Shown here: positions 43,728-53,439 of the stretch, one piece after another | How the letters are laid out: the number at the start of each line of letters is the position of its first letter | How positions within the stretch are numbered: position 1 is the first letter of the stretch | NCBI GenBank assembly: GCA_964501335.1 | Contig: CAZCTC010000038.1 | Location: 1 to 64,000 of the forward strand | DNA length: 64,000 nt | Direction: 5' to 3' | From: CAZCTC01 sp964501335 | GTDB taxonomy: Bacteria > Chloroflexota > Anaerolineae > B4-G1 > SLSP01 | Position numbers and translations under genes: made by a program | Notes under the pieces: model-generated | The model's input: the letters and a program-made list of their open reading frames with translations, nothing else | Database searches by the model: none | Told to the model about the DNA's origin: nothing

Positions 43728-44477
43728 ATGACGACAAGATCCCCGGATTTGGGCGATCTCCTGGAGATTTTTACAGCGTTGCAATGGGACGAAACCTACC
43801 TTGAGGGACTTGAGCGTTTTTTACGTTCCTATCAGGTAGAAAGTGTTTTGGATTGTGCGGGCGGGATCGGGTTCCCGGTGTTGGAGCTGAAAAAACGGGG
43901 TTGGGATGTCTCTTATGCCGACGGCAGCGCCGCTATGGTACGGCGATTTTTGGAGAAACAGGTCGTTGAAAAGGTAGTGATTCCCTCGTATTCTTCTGAT
44001 TGGCGCGAACTCAGCCAAAAGGTCCCCGGCACTTTCGATGCGTTGTTATGCCGGGGCAATTCTTTGGTTTATATGGATTCATGGGGTGTTGGCCCGGTTT
44101 TGACTCCAGGCCTTTGGGAAATTCAAATCGCTCTGGGCGAGTTTTTTAAGAAGTTGAAGCCGGGGGGTGTGTTGTATCTGGATATTTACAGGGAGGATCA
44201 GAGGGATAACGGGGTGAGCCGGGATCTCGGGGAAAAGATTGTGGCCGGGCATAAAGTGAGTCTGGACTGGCAAATCAATTGCGATCACTTCAGCCGTCGA
44301 AGGATCTGGACGGTCGATTTGAGTGTGGATGGGCAGTCGCAAAGATTCGAGCTATGCAGCTTTCTGCTCTATCATGCGGAACTGATAACGTTACTTTACA
44401 AAGTCGGGTTTTCGGATGTAGCAGAGGTGGAAATCGACGGGGAACGCATTTTTAAGGTGTATCGGGCTTTGAAATAA
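43728..44477 (+). CDS. Class I SAM-dependent methyltransferase
   Basis: 249 residues; CGGGAGGGAGCC precedes the ATG, only 27 bp after array 2. Motif I VLDCAGGIGFPVLEL (about 40-54), motif II VSYADGSAAMV, motif IV FDALLCRGNSLVYM (about 103-116), post-motif LKPGGVLYLDIYRED. The small-molecule methyltransferase type fits best (resembles glycine/sarcosine N-methyltransferase-like proteins); substrate not predictable. Confidence 0.8.
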   Translation: MTTRSPDLGDLLEIFTALQWDETYLEGLERFLRSYQVESVLDCAGGIGFPVLELKKRGWDVSYADGSAAMVRRFLEKQVVEKVVIPSYSSDWRELSQKVPGTFDALLCRGNSLVYMDSWGVGPVLTPGLWEIQIALGEFFKKLKPGGVLYLDIYREDQRDNGVSRDLGEKIVAGHKVSLDWQINCDHFSRRRIWTVDLSVDGQSQRFELCSFLLYHAELITLLYKVGFSDVAEVEIDGERIFKVYRALK

Positions 44478-44808
44478 GGCCGTAGCGCATAATTTACTCA
44501 GAACTTACCGCCGATCAAAGATGTTGTAAGCAGACGCAGTGGCCGCGGAGAACCAGCGAAAAAAGCTCTTTTTATCCCTTTCGGCACATCAGCGGTGTAT
44601 TCTCTTCGGTTTACTGCGGGGTTATTTTGGTGGTAATTGCTTTTTTGTTGATAGCATCCAGGCTCAGCCTTCAGGGTTGATTGTCACAGCATAAACAGGC
44701 GCTATTAATTCATGGTCTACTGTTATCATAAATTTACCGGTGAGATTGAGAGTGTTACCTGATGGGGGCGAAATCAGGTTTTTTAACTATCTTGAGAAGG
44801 AGCGTGTA
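44478..44808. other. Gene-free spacer
   Basis: AT-rich, with no frame of note. The start of the next gene is set by GAGAAGGAG at 44795-44803. Confidence 0.6.
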
Positions 44809-45198
44809 ATGAAGGTAAAAATCACTCTTTCGGTAATCCTGGCCATTTTATTAGTGCTGGGAACTACGGCAACGGTCCTGGCGGCCATGTCGAAAAGCAA
44901 TAGCCTGTATATTACGGGAGACGGTTTGCGTGCCAATGGAAACGGTGTCACTACGGATAATGCCCGCAATGTGACCTGGGTCCGGGTGACCTGTACCCTT
45001 TCTTTGGTCGGGGGCGGCACAATTGACGGCCCTTACACGGTTACGCGGGGGACCCCCGGTAGCGTCGCGGTGCGGACGTCCACGATGGTACAATATCATC
45101 GTGGCGAAAGGTTGGTCAATACCTGTATCCATCAAGTGATTTATGGAAATGTTATCCAACCCAGTCAAACGACCACGGCTTACATAACCGTTCCGTAA
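44809..45198 (+). CDS. Small secreted protein
   Basis: 129 residues from the ATG at 44809 (GAAGGAGCGTGTA upstream). Sec signal peptide (ITLSVILAILLVLGTTATVLA, cleavage likely after about residue 26). The mature part is about 100 residues, beta-rich, with two Cys (VTCTLS and NTCIHQV) that could form a disulfide. No family is recognised. Confidence 0.6.
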   Translation: MKVKITLSVILAILLVLGTTATVLAAMSKSNSLYITGDGLRANGNGVTTDNARNVTWVRVTCTLSLVGGGTIDGPYTVTRGTPGSVAVRTSTMVQYHRGERLVNTCIHQVIYGNVIQPSQTTTAYITVP

Positions 45199-45394
45199 AA
45201 AAGCTTTTTCCGGGCAGTAAGTTTAATCCCCCATCGGGTAACACTTTATATCAATTTGGAATGGCGGGATGGCAATAGCATGGATTGGATGCCGGGTGAA
45301 AATAATCTTCTGGTAAGGGGCTTTCGATCCAAGGCGATAGCTTGGTCCTGGTTGGTTAAGGGTAACCTGACTTGAGCGTGAATTAAGCCATTAT

Positions 45395-45430
45395 GCCCGT
45401 CGGACGCGATGTCGCGCCGGCGGGCTTTTT
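45395..45430 (+). terminator. Rho-independent terminator
   Basis: Stem GCCCGTCGG / CCGGCGGGC around ACGCGATGTCGCG, followed by TTTTTG. It ends the transcript of the secreted protein gene. Confidence 0.75.
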
Positions 45431-45479
45431 GTAGTTACAGGGTTGTCGGTTGAGGGGAGAAATCCTCAACTAAGCCGGT

Positions 45480-45590
45480 TCCCATCAGGATGTCAGGTCT
45501 GGTTTTTATTGGATCTCGTTGAATTTCAGGTTGGATCAATGAGGGGCCTATTACATTGATACCCGACCAGGGAATCTGTTTGCAGGGGTG
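45480..45590 (-). pseudogene. Relic of the C-terminus of a 16675-17706 paralogue
   Basis: The minus strand reads KQIPWSGINVIGPS..KTRPDIL, matching KRIPWPGIDVLVPL..KSDLTHPV of the gene at 16675-17706, with a frameshift around GPS. Only about 37 codons remain, with no start. It shows that a second copy of that gene was once here. Confidence 0.65.
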
Positions 45591-45636
45591 CAATCGGGAC
45601 TTTTCTAAATATAGCCAGGCGGGTTATAAATCGAAC

Positions 45637-46188
45637 TTAAAGATTCCGGTCTAGATTGTAACATAGACTTTTATAGGCCAGCTCAATGGGTGCATTGCAA
45701 TCCAGAGAAATGATTGGAACTTCATATAGTTTGCAAATGCTCTCAAAAGTCTTTTCCTTTTCGGAATTGTCTTGTTCGACCAGAATCCAGTCAGGAACAG
45801 GGGATGCCCTTGTTTGATTTCTTTCACGGGCTTTAGCGAGTGTGGCATTACAGTGGATCAAGACTGCCGTTGATGTTTTTCGTTTTATTAGATCGAACAG
45901 TCTGGGTAATACATAGTCAGGGATGTCGGACCCGGTTTCGATAGATTGATAGTCATTTTTTCCAAATTCTTCCAATAAATTATCGTAAAGGGTTTTTAAG
46001 AAAAGGGCGTTATAATTTTCACTGTTCCCGTGTTTTGCAATAATGGGTGCCACAAAAGGTAGGATATCCAGTCGGGTGATAGAGGTTTCCTCGGATAGTT
46101 TTGTCATTAAGGTTGTTTTTCCTGCGGCTGATTTTCCATGAAACACAAATACGATGGGAAAGTCTATGATGCTTTTCTGAAATTTCAT
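45637..46188 (-). CDS. P-loop kinase-like protein
   Basis: 183 residues; AAGGAGGAAAT precedes the ATG. Walker A FHGKSAAGKTTLM (about 16-28), then an adenylate kinase/zeta toxin-like plan with no clear lid. TAVLIHCNATLAKARERNQTRA resembles the sugar- or nucleotide-kinase R-rich segment. Low GC (AT-rich codons), unlike its neighbours, which suggests a separate origin. Substrate unknown. Confidence 0.65.
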   Translation of the reverse strand: MKFQKSIIDFPIVFVFHGKSAAGKTTLMTKLSEETSITRLDILPFVAPIIAKHGNSENYNALFLKTLYDNLLEEFGKNDYQSIETGSDIPDYVLPRLFDLIKRKTSTAVLIHCNATLAKARERNQTRASPVPDWILVEQDNSEKEKTFESICKLYEVPIISLDCNAPIELAYKSLCYNLDRNL

Positions 46189-46240
46189 ATTTCCTCCTTA
46201 GATAGACTGAAATTTCTGGGCATTAGCATTTGGGGAGAAT

Positions 46241-48358
46241 TCAGTTTAACTCGAGGATCTGTCCTGGTGAAGGGTTATTTCCCGCGATGACGACCGCGCC
46301 TTTGAGCTGGGGCTGGCGGAGGCGATCCAGTCGGCCTGAGCGGAGCGGGCGAGGGCGCCGCATCTGTTGCGCCCAGATTTCATGCGATTCGGCGTCGGGT
46401 GTCAGGAGGACGGCGTGGGTGCAGTCGTCGAGCCGGGTTTCCTGTTCGAGCTGAACGATCAACGGTCCGGTGGGTGCCGGTAGATGCACATCGCCTTCCT
46501 GGGGAGCCGCGCGGTGTAGTTCTGAAAGCAAAGCCGTGATCCAATGATCGGCGGCTTCTTGCTGAGCCGGGGACAAACGATCCCGCCATGTCCGTGCCGA
46601 CGTGTGCGGCGCCGGCACGGGCCGGCCCAATGCATCAGCCATCCGGGCGTAGAATTCCAACGCCGCAGCGATGACGATCGCCTCCTGATCCCTGGGATCT
46701 TCCGGTTCGGAAGTTGCCGGAAGTTCTAAAGATTCATCCAGGCGGGGGATAATTCCCCGCTCCTTCAAACGCCGAAGCAGGTCGGAAACCCTGTCGGCCC
46801 GGACACAGACATGGCGGGCCGACAGGGTTTCTCCGAGCGTTTCCCGAATCCGGCGTTGAGCGGTAAGTTCCAGCAACAGGGTCGGGTCATCGGTTTCCAG
46901 GACCAAGCGCCGGCGAAGCGCGATCCGCTCGACTGCCTCAGCCTGGCGGTAGATGGTTTCGACCAGCAGCGGGGGAAGCGGGCCGGCCAGCGCTTCCAGA
47001 AAGGCCGTCAGATCGGCGGGAGCGCGGCCTTGTTGCAGAGCGCGAGCCAGGTCTTCTTCTTTCAGCCGGTAAAAACCCGGTGTCTTCGGCTGCGGAGCAA
47101 TCAGCGATTCCAGTTCCAGACGGCGAAAGCCTGCAAGAGAGGGCTCGTCGATCTGCGCCGGGACAATTTTCAGGCAAAAGTCGGTGGTTTCATCCAGGGA
47201 ATCAGCCGTTATTCGTACCGTTTCCGGGGGCGGGACCGGAAGCGCGATACCGTCGGGACGTCCGAGCAGGGCGGCCCCGGTCGGCGTCAAAATCCAGCTG
47301 GCTTCCAGCGGAGCCACGACTCCCAGCCAGGAGAGCGGCCCGGATAGAACCTGGGACAGCTTTTCCTGCATTACCAGACTGTATTCGGCCCGGGCCTCAG
47401 AATCCAGGTCGGCCCAAATCCGATAGGGAGCCAGCGGGCGCAGCAATTCAGGCGCCTGCGTGGTCCAGATCGCCGACGTCCAGATCGCGCCGGGGGTTTG
47501 ATCGGCCAGGAAGGTGTGTAATTGCGCCGTCCGGCCCAGCGGGTCAGGTTCCCGCGCCGGCGGCTGTCGGAATCGTCGGCGGCGTTCCCGATTCTCCGGC
47601 GATTCAGCGCTCCAGGCCGACCACAGGGATTGCAACTGATGAAAGGGATCAACCGTCACCCAATCCCAGGCCGCCGACGTGGGTTTGAGCCGACCGGAAA
47701 ATAACCCGATTAGACCGGCGCTCTCGGCCAGATAATGGAGAAAGGTCAAATAGGGCGCCTGCAACTCACTGCGGGGTAAAGGACTCGAATCCGGAGCCGT
47801 ACCGGAACGCAAGGAAAAGAACCGTCCCAATTCGTCCAGGGCCGCCGACGGCAGCCAGCGTTCGTGCAGCGGGACAGATTCGCTGCGCTGCAGAAAACTG
47901 AGAAAGACGAAGAGATGTTTTAACAACGGCGGCGCCGCCGTTTCGACCGGGGCTGCGGGGAGTGTCGCCGGTTTCAGGTTTTCAGCCAGAAAAGGATGGT
48001 AATCCATCGGCAAAACAAAAACTCGAAGTGAACGAGAGCCGACTTTTAGAGGAAAGATCCAGCCCTGATAGAAAAGCTCTTCCGTGGGAGAAAGCGGGGG
48101 TTCCCAGGGGGCCGGAACGTTTTTATCTCGCCAGGGACGGTAAGGACGGAGTTCGCCGAATCGGCTGATAAATCCGGCATATTCCAGTTGTCCGCCAGCG
48201 TTTAACAACACCCGCAAGGCCGTGTCGGCCTCAGCTGAAAGCGTCGAAAAAGAACGGACCAGGCGTTCGGGATCGATCAGATGGGGTAGCAAGTTACGGA
48301 CCGCTTCAAGGTGCGACCAACGGGCTTTGAATTGGAAGTGGTTTATCCGTGTCAGCAT
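46241..48358 (-). CDS. XPB/Ssl2 N-terminal-like (Helicase_C_3) protein with foreign C-terminal tail
   Basis: 705 residues from the ATG at 48358; an in-frame ATG at 48481 reaches into the CRISPR leader promoter and is less likely. The central region resembles helicase-associated XPB-N proteins: LSAEADTALRVLLNAGGQLEYAGFISRFGELRPY near the N-terminus, and ETLSARHVCVRADRVSDLLRRLKERGI near 575. No helicase motor is present. The last about 70 residues (LDDCTHAVLLTPDAESHEIW, RQPQLKGAVVIAG) are not native: they copy two pieces of the Csx3-NTPase gene at 54360-55535. The protein is probably a recombination product; whether it works is unclear. Confidence 0.6.
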   Translation of the reverse strand: MLTRINHFQFKARWSHLEAVRNLLPHLIDPERLVRSFSTLSAEADTALRVLLNAGGQLEYAGFISRFGELRPYRPWRDKNVPAPWEPPLSPTEELFYQGWIFPLKVGSRSLRVFVLPMDYHPFLAENLKPATLPAAPVETAAPPLLKHLFVFLSFLQRSESVPLHERWLPSAALDELGRFFSLRSGTAPDSSPLPRSELQAPYLTFLHYLAESAGLIGLFSGRLKPTSAAWDWVTVDPFHQLQSLWSAWSAESPENRERRRRFRQPPAREPDPLGRTAQLHTFLADQTPGAIWTSAIWTTQAPELLRPLAPYRIWADLDSEARAEYSLVMQEKLSQVLSGPLSWLGVVAPLEASWILTPTGAALLGRPDGIALPVPPPETVRITADSLDETTDFCLKIVPAQIDEPSLAGFRRLELESLIAPQPKTPGFYRLKEEDLARALQQGRAPADLTAFLEALAGPLPPLLVETIYRQAEAVERIALRRRLVLETDDPTLLLELTAQRRIRETLGETLSARHVCVRADRVSDLLRRLKERGIIPRLDESLELPATSEPEDPRDQEAIVIAAALEFYARMADALGRPVPAPHTSARTWRDRLSPAQQEAADHWITALLSELHRAAPQEGDVHLPAPTGPLIVQLEQETRLDDCTHAVLLTPDAESHEIWAQQMRRPRPLRSGRLDRLRQPQLKGAVVIAGNNPSPGQILELN
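46250..46450 (-). pseudogene. csx3-NTPase relic forming the tail of the XPB-N-like gene
   Basis: 46279-46362 matches the csx3 end (54408-54476) and 46362-46445 matches its middle (55113-55205) almost base for base. About 640 bp between them are deleted, and a 1-bp deletion shifts the frame near 46315. The relic lies in the same orientation as the full gene. Confidence 0.75.
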
Positions 48359-48483
48359 CTGAATGATGCGCCAGGATTGATTTTCCAGGCAGTATATCAA
48401 ATTCAGCGAATTGTCCTTTGTGTTCAATGAGTTCCTTCTTGTTGATTTGCAAAAATGAGGAACAGGCCGCAGCCTATGCACAT

Positions 48484-48511
48484 TTGACAGAATTCTCGGC
48501 CATTATACAAT
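48484..48511 (+). promoter_or_regulatory. CRISPR leader promoter, array 3
   Basis: TTGACA (48484-48489), 16 bp, TACAAT (48506-48511). Same TCGGCC and ATTATACAAT context as at 36767. An AT-rich leader of about 165 bp lies before the first repeat. It contains a hairpin CCACCGGTGG and poly-T stretches, and has no gene. Confidence 0.72.
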
Positions 48512-48678
48512 GAGTCGGAAGTATAAGGTAGGATAGCTGAGGCAAAAATATTGGATTTGTAGGGTTTTGAGGCCCATTTTCGAGCCCTCAAAAAAGCTGA
48601 AAAAATGAGTAAAAATACCCGTACTGGTGGGGGTTTTTCGTTTTTTGAAATCCACCGGTGGGGGGTGAGGCAAAAGGG

Positions 48679-50747
48679 AGTCCGAGAGGCAGTAATCCCC
48701 GCGAGGGGACGGTCACAAAAATAAGTAGTAATCATCGTTGTAAGGCCTCAGAGTGTCCGAGAGGCAGTAATCCCCGCGAGGGGACGGTCACAAAATCTAC
48801 TGGTTGGGGAAGAGGATCCGTATAATTAAGTCCGAGAGGCAGTAATCCCCGCGAGGGGACGGTCACGCGGATGCTGTTGCACCCAAGGAAATACCAGTAT
48901 ACCTCGTCCGAGAGGCAGTAATCCCCGCGAGGGGACGGTCACATCCACTGCAAACCAGAGAACACAATGACTACACAAACGTCCGAGAGGCAGTAATCCC
49001 CGCGAGGGGACGGTCACAATACCATCCCTCAGAGCAGGTGGATGTCCTTGCCCAACGAGTCCGAGAGGCAGTAATCCCCGCGAGGGGACGGTCACGAGTT
49101 TGATCGAAGAACGTTACCTCAAAGTACCCAGGGCGTCCGAGAGGCAGTAATCCCCGCGAGGGGACGGTCACCTTTAGGGGCCTCTTGCGTCCATCACACA
49201 CCTCCATACGTCCGAGAGGCAGTAATCCCCGCGAGGGGACGGTCACTTCAGAGAGTCCTTTCTTGGCCATGATAGCCAATTATCAAGTCCGAGAGGCAGT
49301 AATCCCCGCGAGGGGACGGTCACAATAAAATCGAGTATTGAGATTTCCCCTTCATTGGTTGTCCGAGAGGCAGTAATCCCCGCGAGGGGACGGTCACTGG
49401 AAATACACATCAACCACATCACCCTTTACTCTGTAGTCCGAGAGGCAGTAATCCCCGCGAGGGGACGGTCACCGTTGGATGAAAGTGTGTGTTCCGTAAG
49501 GTTTAAAGAGAAGTCCGAGAGGCAGTAATCCCCGCGAGGGGACGGTCACCCTTGCTTTCGAATTCTGAATTCGCCTTTCCGATAGCCTCGTCCGAGAGGC
49601 AGTAATCCCCGCGAGGGGACGGTCACTTTGGGTATTTCGATTGTGATAGGTGAGGCAATATCAACGTCCGAGAGGCAGTAATCCCCGCGAGGGGACGGTC
49701 ACCCACGATACACCTCCATAAAACAGTTTGAGATTTGCGGAGTCCGAGAGGCAGTAATCCCCGCGAGGGGACGGTCACTCAGCATTTCAGGAGTTGTGTT
49801 GATCACAGGTAGACTGGGTCCGAGAGGCAGTAATCCCCGCGAGGGGACGTCACGCCACCAGCCAGCCCAGACAACTTCTCCATCTGCAACGTCCGAGAGG
49901 CAGTAATCCCCGCGAGGGGACGGTCACTTAAATCAACTGTAAGGCCAATCATTGCACCATTATCAGTCCGAGAGGCAGTAATCCCCGCGAGGGGACGGTC
50001 ACAATGATGATGATCTTGGTGTTTGCGTTGGTCTTTGCTTATGGTCCGAGAGGCAGTAATCCCCGCGAGGGGACGGTCACACATGTATCCAGAGGGATTG
50101 CGATTATATGCAAATCCGTCCGAGAGGCAGTAATCCCCGCGAGGGGACGGTCACATAAGTTCGCGCACCCTGAAGGGTGCGGAACCCCTCGTCCGAGAGG
50201 CAGTAATCCCCGCGAGGGGACGGTCACGGTACCAATATGAGTACTGCTATTGCAGCAATCACAACAGTCCGAGAGGCAGTAATCCCCGCGAGGGGACGGT
50301 CACATAAACCCTCCAGTTGCTTCGATATACTCCGCCAAGGTAGTCCGAGAGGCAGTAATCCCCGCGAGGGGACGGTCACGAGCAGTCATCTCACACCTCC
50401 TTTATATTTACTCCAAAGTCCGAGAGGCAGTAATCCCCGCGAGGGGACGGTCACCAGTCCCCATAACGGAAAAGACAACAACCCCAATCAAAACGTCCGA
50501 GAGGCAGTAATCCCCGCGAGGGGACGGTCACATTTAGACACGGAGACTGAAGATCATTATATTCCCCCTGTCCGAGAGGCAGTAATCCCCGCGAGGGGAC
50601 GGTCACAATGGATTTCAGTCTGACCCCTATTGAGGGTCAGGATCGTCCGAGAGGCAGTAATCCCCGCGAGGGGACGGTCACATTCATAATTTACCTTTCG
50701 GCAGATAATAAGCTTGCTATGTCCGAGAGGCAGTAATCCCCGCGAGG
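48679..50747 (+). CRISPR. CRISPR array 3, leader-proximal part, 28 repeats
   Basis: Repeats are nearly invariant here, as expected for the younger, leader-proximal part of an array; the exception is the repeat at 49818, which lacks two bases. Spacers are about 36-40 bp. The 28th repeat (50721) is cut by the insertion sequence after its 27th base. Transcription runs from the leader at 48484. Confidence 0.98.
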
Positions 50748-52741
50748 AGGGTAGGAGAAGTCAGGACTCATTACGGCTAAGTGGCTGACTTATTACGAAA
50801 AAGCGTAATAAGTCACTGGACTTATTACGCTGGAAATTGACTTGTTACGCACTCATTACGCCGAGAAATAACAAGCTTTCTGACTTATTACGCAGTCAGA
50901 ATTTCGGCGAAGGCACTTTAACATTCCTCGTCGGATCTTATCCGCAATTTTATCCGCTGAAGCAGGCGTAAATTGATCAACGTGTAGATCAAGGTATTGA
51001 GGTTGGTGATCGATTCCTGGTTGCGGAGATAGGGGCGTTCGATACCGAGTGCTTTAGCCTGGCTGTTGATCCGTTCCACGGCGGTACGTTGGTCGTAGAT
51101 CTTCTTGTAAAAGGGACTTTTTCGATCTAGAGTATGCCGGATGCGGGCGCCAATGCTGGTAGCCATGCTGGAGGTACATCCACCTTTGGCGGCTTTTTTG
51201 TGCTGAATCGGGCAAGGCTGATCGGTTTTCTGGGGATGGTGCAGCGGGCAAACATACCGGCCGCGCTCATACTCAATAATGCAATTGGTCCGATCGCGAT
51301 AGGCGAATTTGAGAGGCATGGGGAGCCCGGCGGCACACAGGGGCAATCCTTCGGGTGAAAATTTTCGATGAATCGATTGCGCATTGCCCTTTTCGCTAAA
51401 AGGCACGGCTGCAAAAGCTTCGGGATCGGCTTGGCAATAGAAATATTCATAGACATAAAATGCGTCAAATGCCGCATCAAAGGTACCCCAGCGAGGACGG
51501 AATCCCAGGCGTGCTTCGACCTGAGCCATGAGGGGAAAGAAATAGGAAACATCGGGGTGATCGAAGGTTTGGGTCATTTCGGCTAACACGATTTCTCCCC
51601 ATTCTGGTACTTTGGTGACAATCACGCCGGAACCATAGCCCCAGTAATATTCCCCAAATTGGAGATTGGCGGCTGATTTTGGATTAGCAGTGGGAGTTTC
51701 TGAATGGGCGGCTTCCTTGGCCGAACGTTGATTGTGACGGCGTTTGCAGCCCAACTTACAGTCGGGATCGCCGGCGGGTTGTTGAGTCTTGTCAAAGCGC
51801 TCTTTGACATAAGCTTTGGGGTTGTTTTCTTTGACCCAGGCCAGGATGTGTTTGGTGTCGAGCGAGATACACTCCCCGACTTTAAAACCGAACGAGGCTA
51901 ACTCAGATTGCAACTGATGGATACTTTCAGCCAATAGAAACTGGGCGACGGAATTGGGCATTTCTCGTAACAGAAAAGTCAGATGGCGCTGAGTTGGCAA
52001 ACTGGCTTCGGGATCAAATCCTAGAGGGTGAGTAACTGACGGAACCAAGGGAAATCCTAACAACCAGATCAGTTCTGGAGCCTCAATCAAGAATTGACGT
52101 AAGGCGGCCATAGAATCGCGTTTCTCATGGAGCTTGACTAAACAAGCCGCAGTGAAGGCTGCTAAGGGAATCGTGGTGCGACCCCAGTTGCGTATTAGAT
52201 CGCGTTCTGGGAAATGGTCCCAATCCAAGGGGCCTAACAATTCCAGGTATTTTCGAGCCAAAGCGGATTGCGCGATGGGCTCCGGTAAAAGCGTAGGGTC
52301 TTTCCATAAAAGATGCAGGTTGACCCGGTTTTCAAGTAGGTTCCGTGGCTGGGGCTTGGGGGGGACGGGGCTTAACAAGGTGACCAATCGGGATAAAATG
52401 GAAGGGCCTGTCATGGTTTTCTCTCCTTTCATGCTAAAGGAATGGGTGGTACCTTCATTTTAGCAAAAGTGGGAAGCCCTGACAGGCAGCGTAATAAGTC
52501 AATTTACTTGTTACGCCCGAGTGGTCCTGGAAAGCTGACTTATTACGGGGAATTGGGTAGATGCGTAATAAGTCAACGGACTTATTACGTTCAGAGGGTG
52601 CTACCCGATGACCTGTTACGCACTTATTACGCTAAGGCGTAATGAGTCAATTCACTTATTACGTTTTTGAGAAGCGCTGATCCGACTTGTTACGCGCTTG
52701 TTACGTTTTGGCGTAATAAGTGATTTCACTTCTCTTACCCT
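50748..52741. mobile_element. Insertion sequence inside a CRISPR repeat, 1994 bp
   Basis: Ends AGGGTAGGAGAAGT (left) and ACTTCTCTTACCCT (right) are inverted, with one mismatch. CCGCGAGG is duplicated on both sides (50740-50747 and 52742-52749), an 8-bp target duplication. Both subterminal regions carry many copies of GACTTATTACG (about 7 left, about 13 right, both orientations), probably transposase binding sites. One transposase gene fills the centre. Confidence 0.93.
50918..52414 (-). CDS. DDE transposase of the insertion sequence
   Basis: 498 residues from the ATG at 52414 (GAAAGGAGAGAAAACC upstream). N-terminal helical DNA-binding region; GECISLDTKHILAWVKENN (first Asp, about 190), WGTFDAAFDAFYVYEYF (second Asp, about 325), and AVERINSQAKALGIERPYLRNQ (Glu, about 450) form a DDE triad of the IS4/IS1182-like kind. 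Between them is a Cys-rich insert (DPDCKLGCKRRHNQ). Full length with no frameshift, so the element may still be active. Confidence 0.88.
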   Translation of the reverse strand: MTGPSILSRLVTLLSPVPPKPQPRNLLENRVNLHLLWKDPTLLPEPIAQSALARKYLELLGPLDWDHFPERDLIRNWGRTTIPLAAFTAACLVKLHEKRDSMAALRQFLIEAPELIWLLGFPLVPSVTHPLGFDPEASLPTQRHLTFLLREMPNSVAQFLLAESIHQLQSELASFGFKVGECISLDTKHILAWVKENNPKAYVKERFDKTQQPAGDPDCKLGCKRRHNQRSAKEAAHSETPTANPKSAANLQFGEYYWGYGSGVIVTKVPEWGEIVLAEMTQTFDHPDVSYFFPLMAQVEARLGFRPRWGTFDAAFDAFYVYEYFYCQADPEAFAAVPFSEKGNAQSIHRKFSPEGLPLCAAGLPMPLKFAYRDRTNCIIEYERGRYVCPLHHPQKTDQPCPIQHKKAAKGGCTSSMATSIGARIRHTLDRKSPFYKKIYDQRTAVERINSQAKALGIERPYLRNQESITNLNTLIYTLINLRLLQRIKLRIRSDEEC

Positions 52742-53433
52742 CCGCGAGGGGACGGTCACTTTTTCACATTCATCGAAAAGACTACGATACAAAGCAGTCC
52801 GAGAGGCAGTAATCCCCGCGAGGGGACGGTCACCTCCCGCTCCTGTGGTGGCTACTCCGACGGGTACTCCCGTCCGAGAGGCAGTAATCCCCGCGAGGGG
52901 ACGGTCACTACTGTAGGGGCACAAAGAAAGCCCCTAACAACGCCAAACGTCCGAGAGGCAGTAATCCCCGCGAGGGGACGGTCACATTCAACAGGGAGAC
53001 TAAAGAATTGCGTCACAGTCATCGTCCGAGAGGCAGTAATCCCCGCGAGGGGACGGTCACTATAACCAAGGTTCCCACTATATGGGGGGCATTTGAACTT
53101 GTCCGAGAGGCAGTAATCCCCGCGAGGGGACGGTCACGCGGTAATGGTGACCGGGGTGACCGACGGACCCCAGGCGTCCGAGAGGCAGTAATCCCCGCGA
53201 GGGGACGGTCACAAATTTACGCCCCCTCCCAGGGGCTTTCCAAAAAAATTGTCCGAGAGGCAGTAATCCCCGCGAGGGGACGGTCACCCAAATCTCCCGA
53301 AACGTCGATCTGTCCAGGGTTTACTGTCCGAGAGGCAGTAATCCCCGCGAGGGGACGGTCACACATAACCCACAAAGTAAACTTTGTTGGCATAGTACCA
53401 AGTCCGAGAGGCAGTAATCCCCGCGAGGGGACG
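52742..53433 (+). CRISPR. CRISPR array 3, leader-distal part, 9 full repeats
   Basis: Continues the repeat cut at 50747 and carries nine more, the last (53402) stopping after base 32. Together with the part before the insertion sequence, array 3 has 37 repeats. The insertion sequence may end transcription of these older spacers, because it lies between them and the leader. Confidence 0.97.
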
Positions 53434-53439
53434 ATTCTT

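Noticed and set aside
36816..53433. Many short frames with PSRGLLPLG or REAVIPARGRS repeats
   Set aside because: These are translations of the CRISPR repeat, not proteins.
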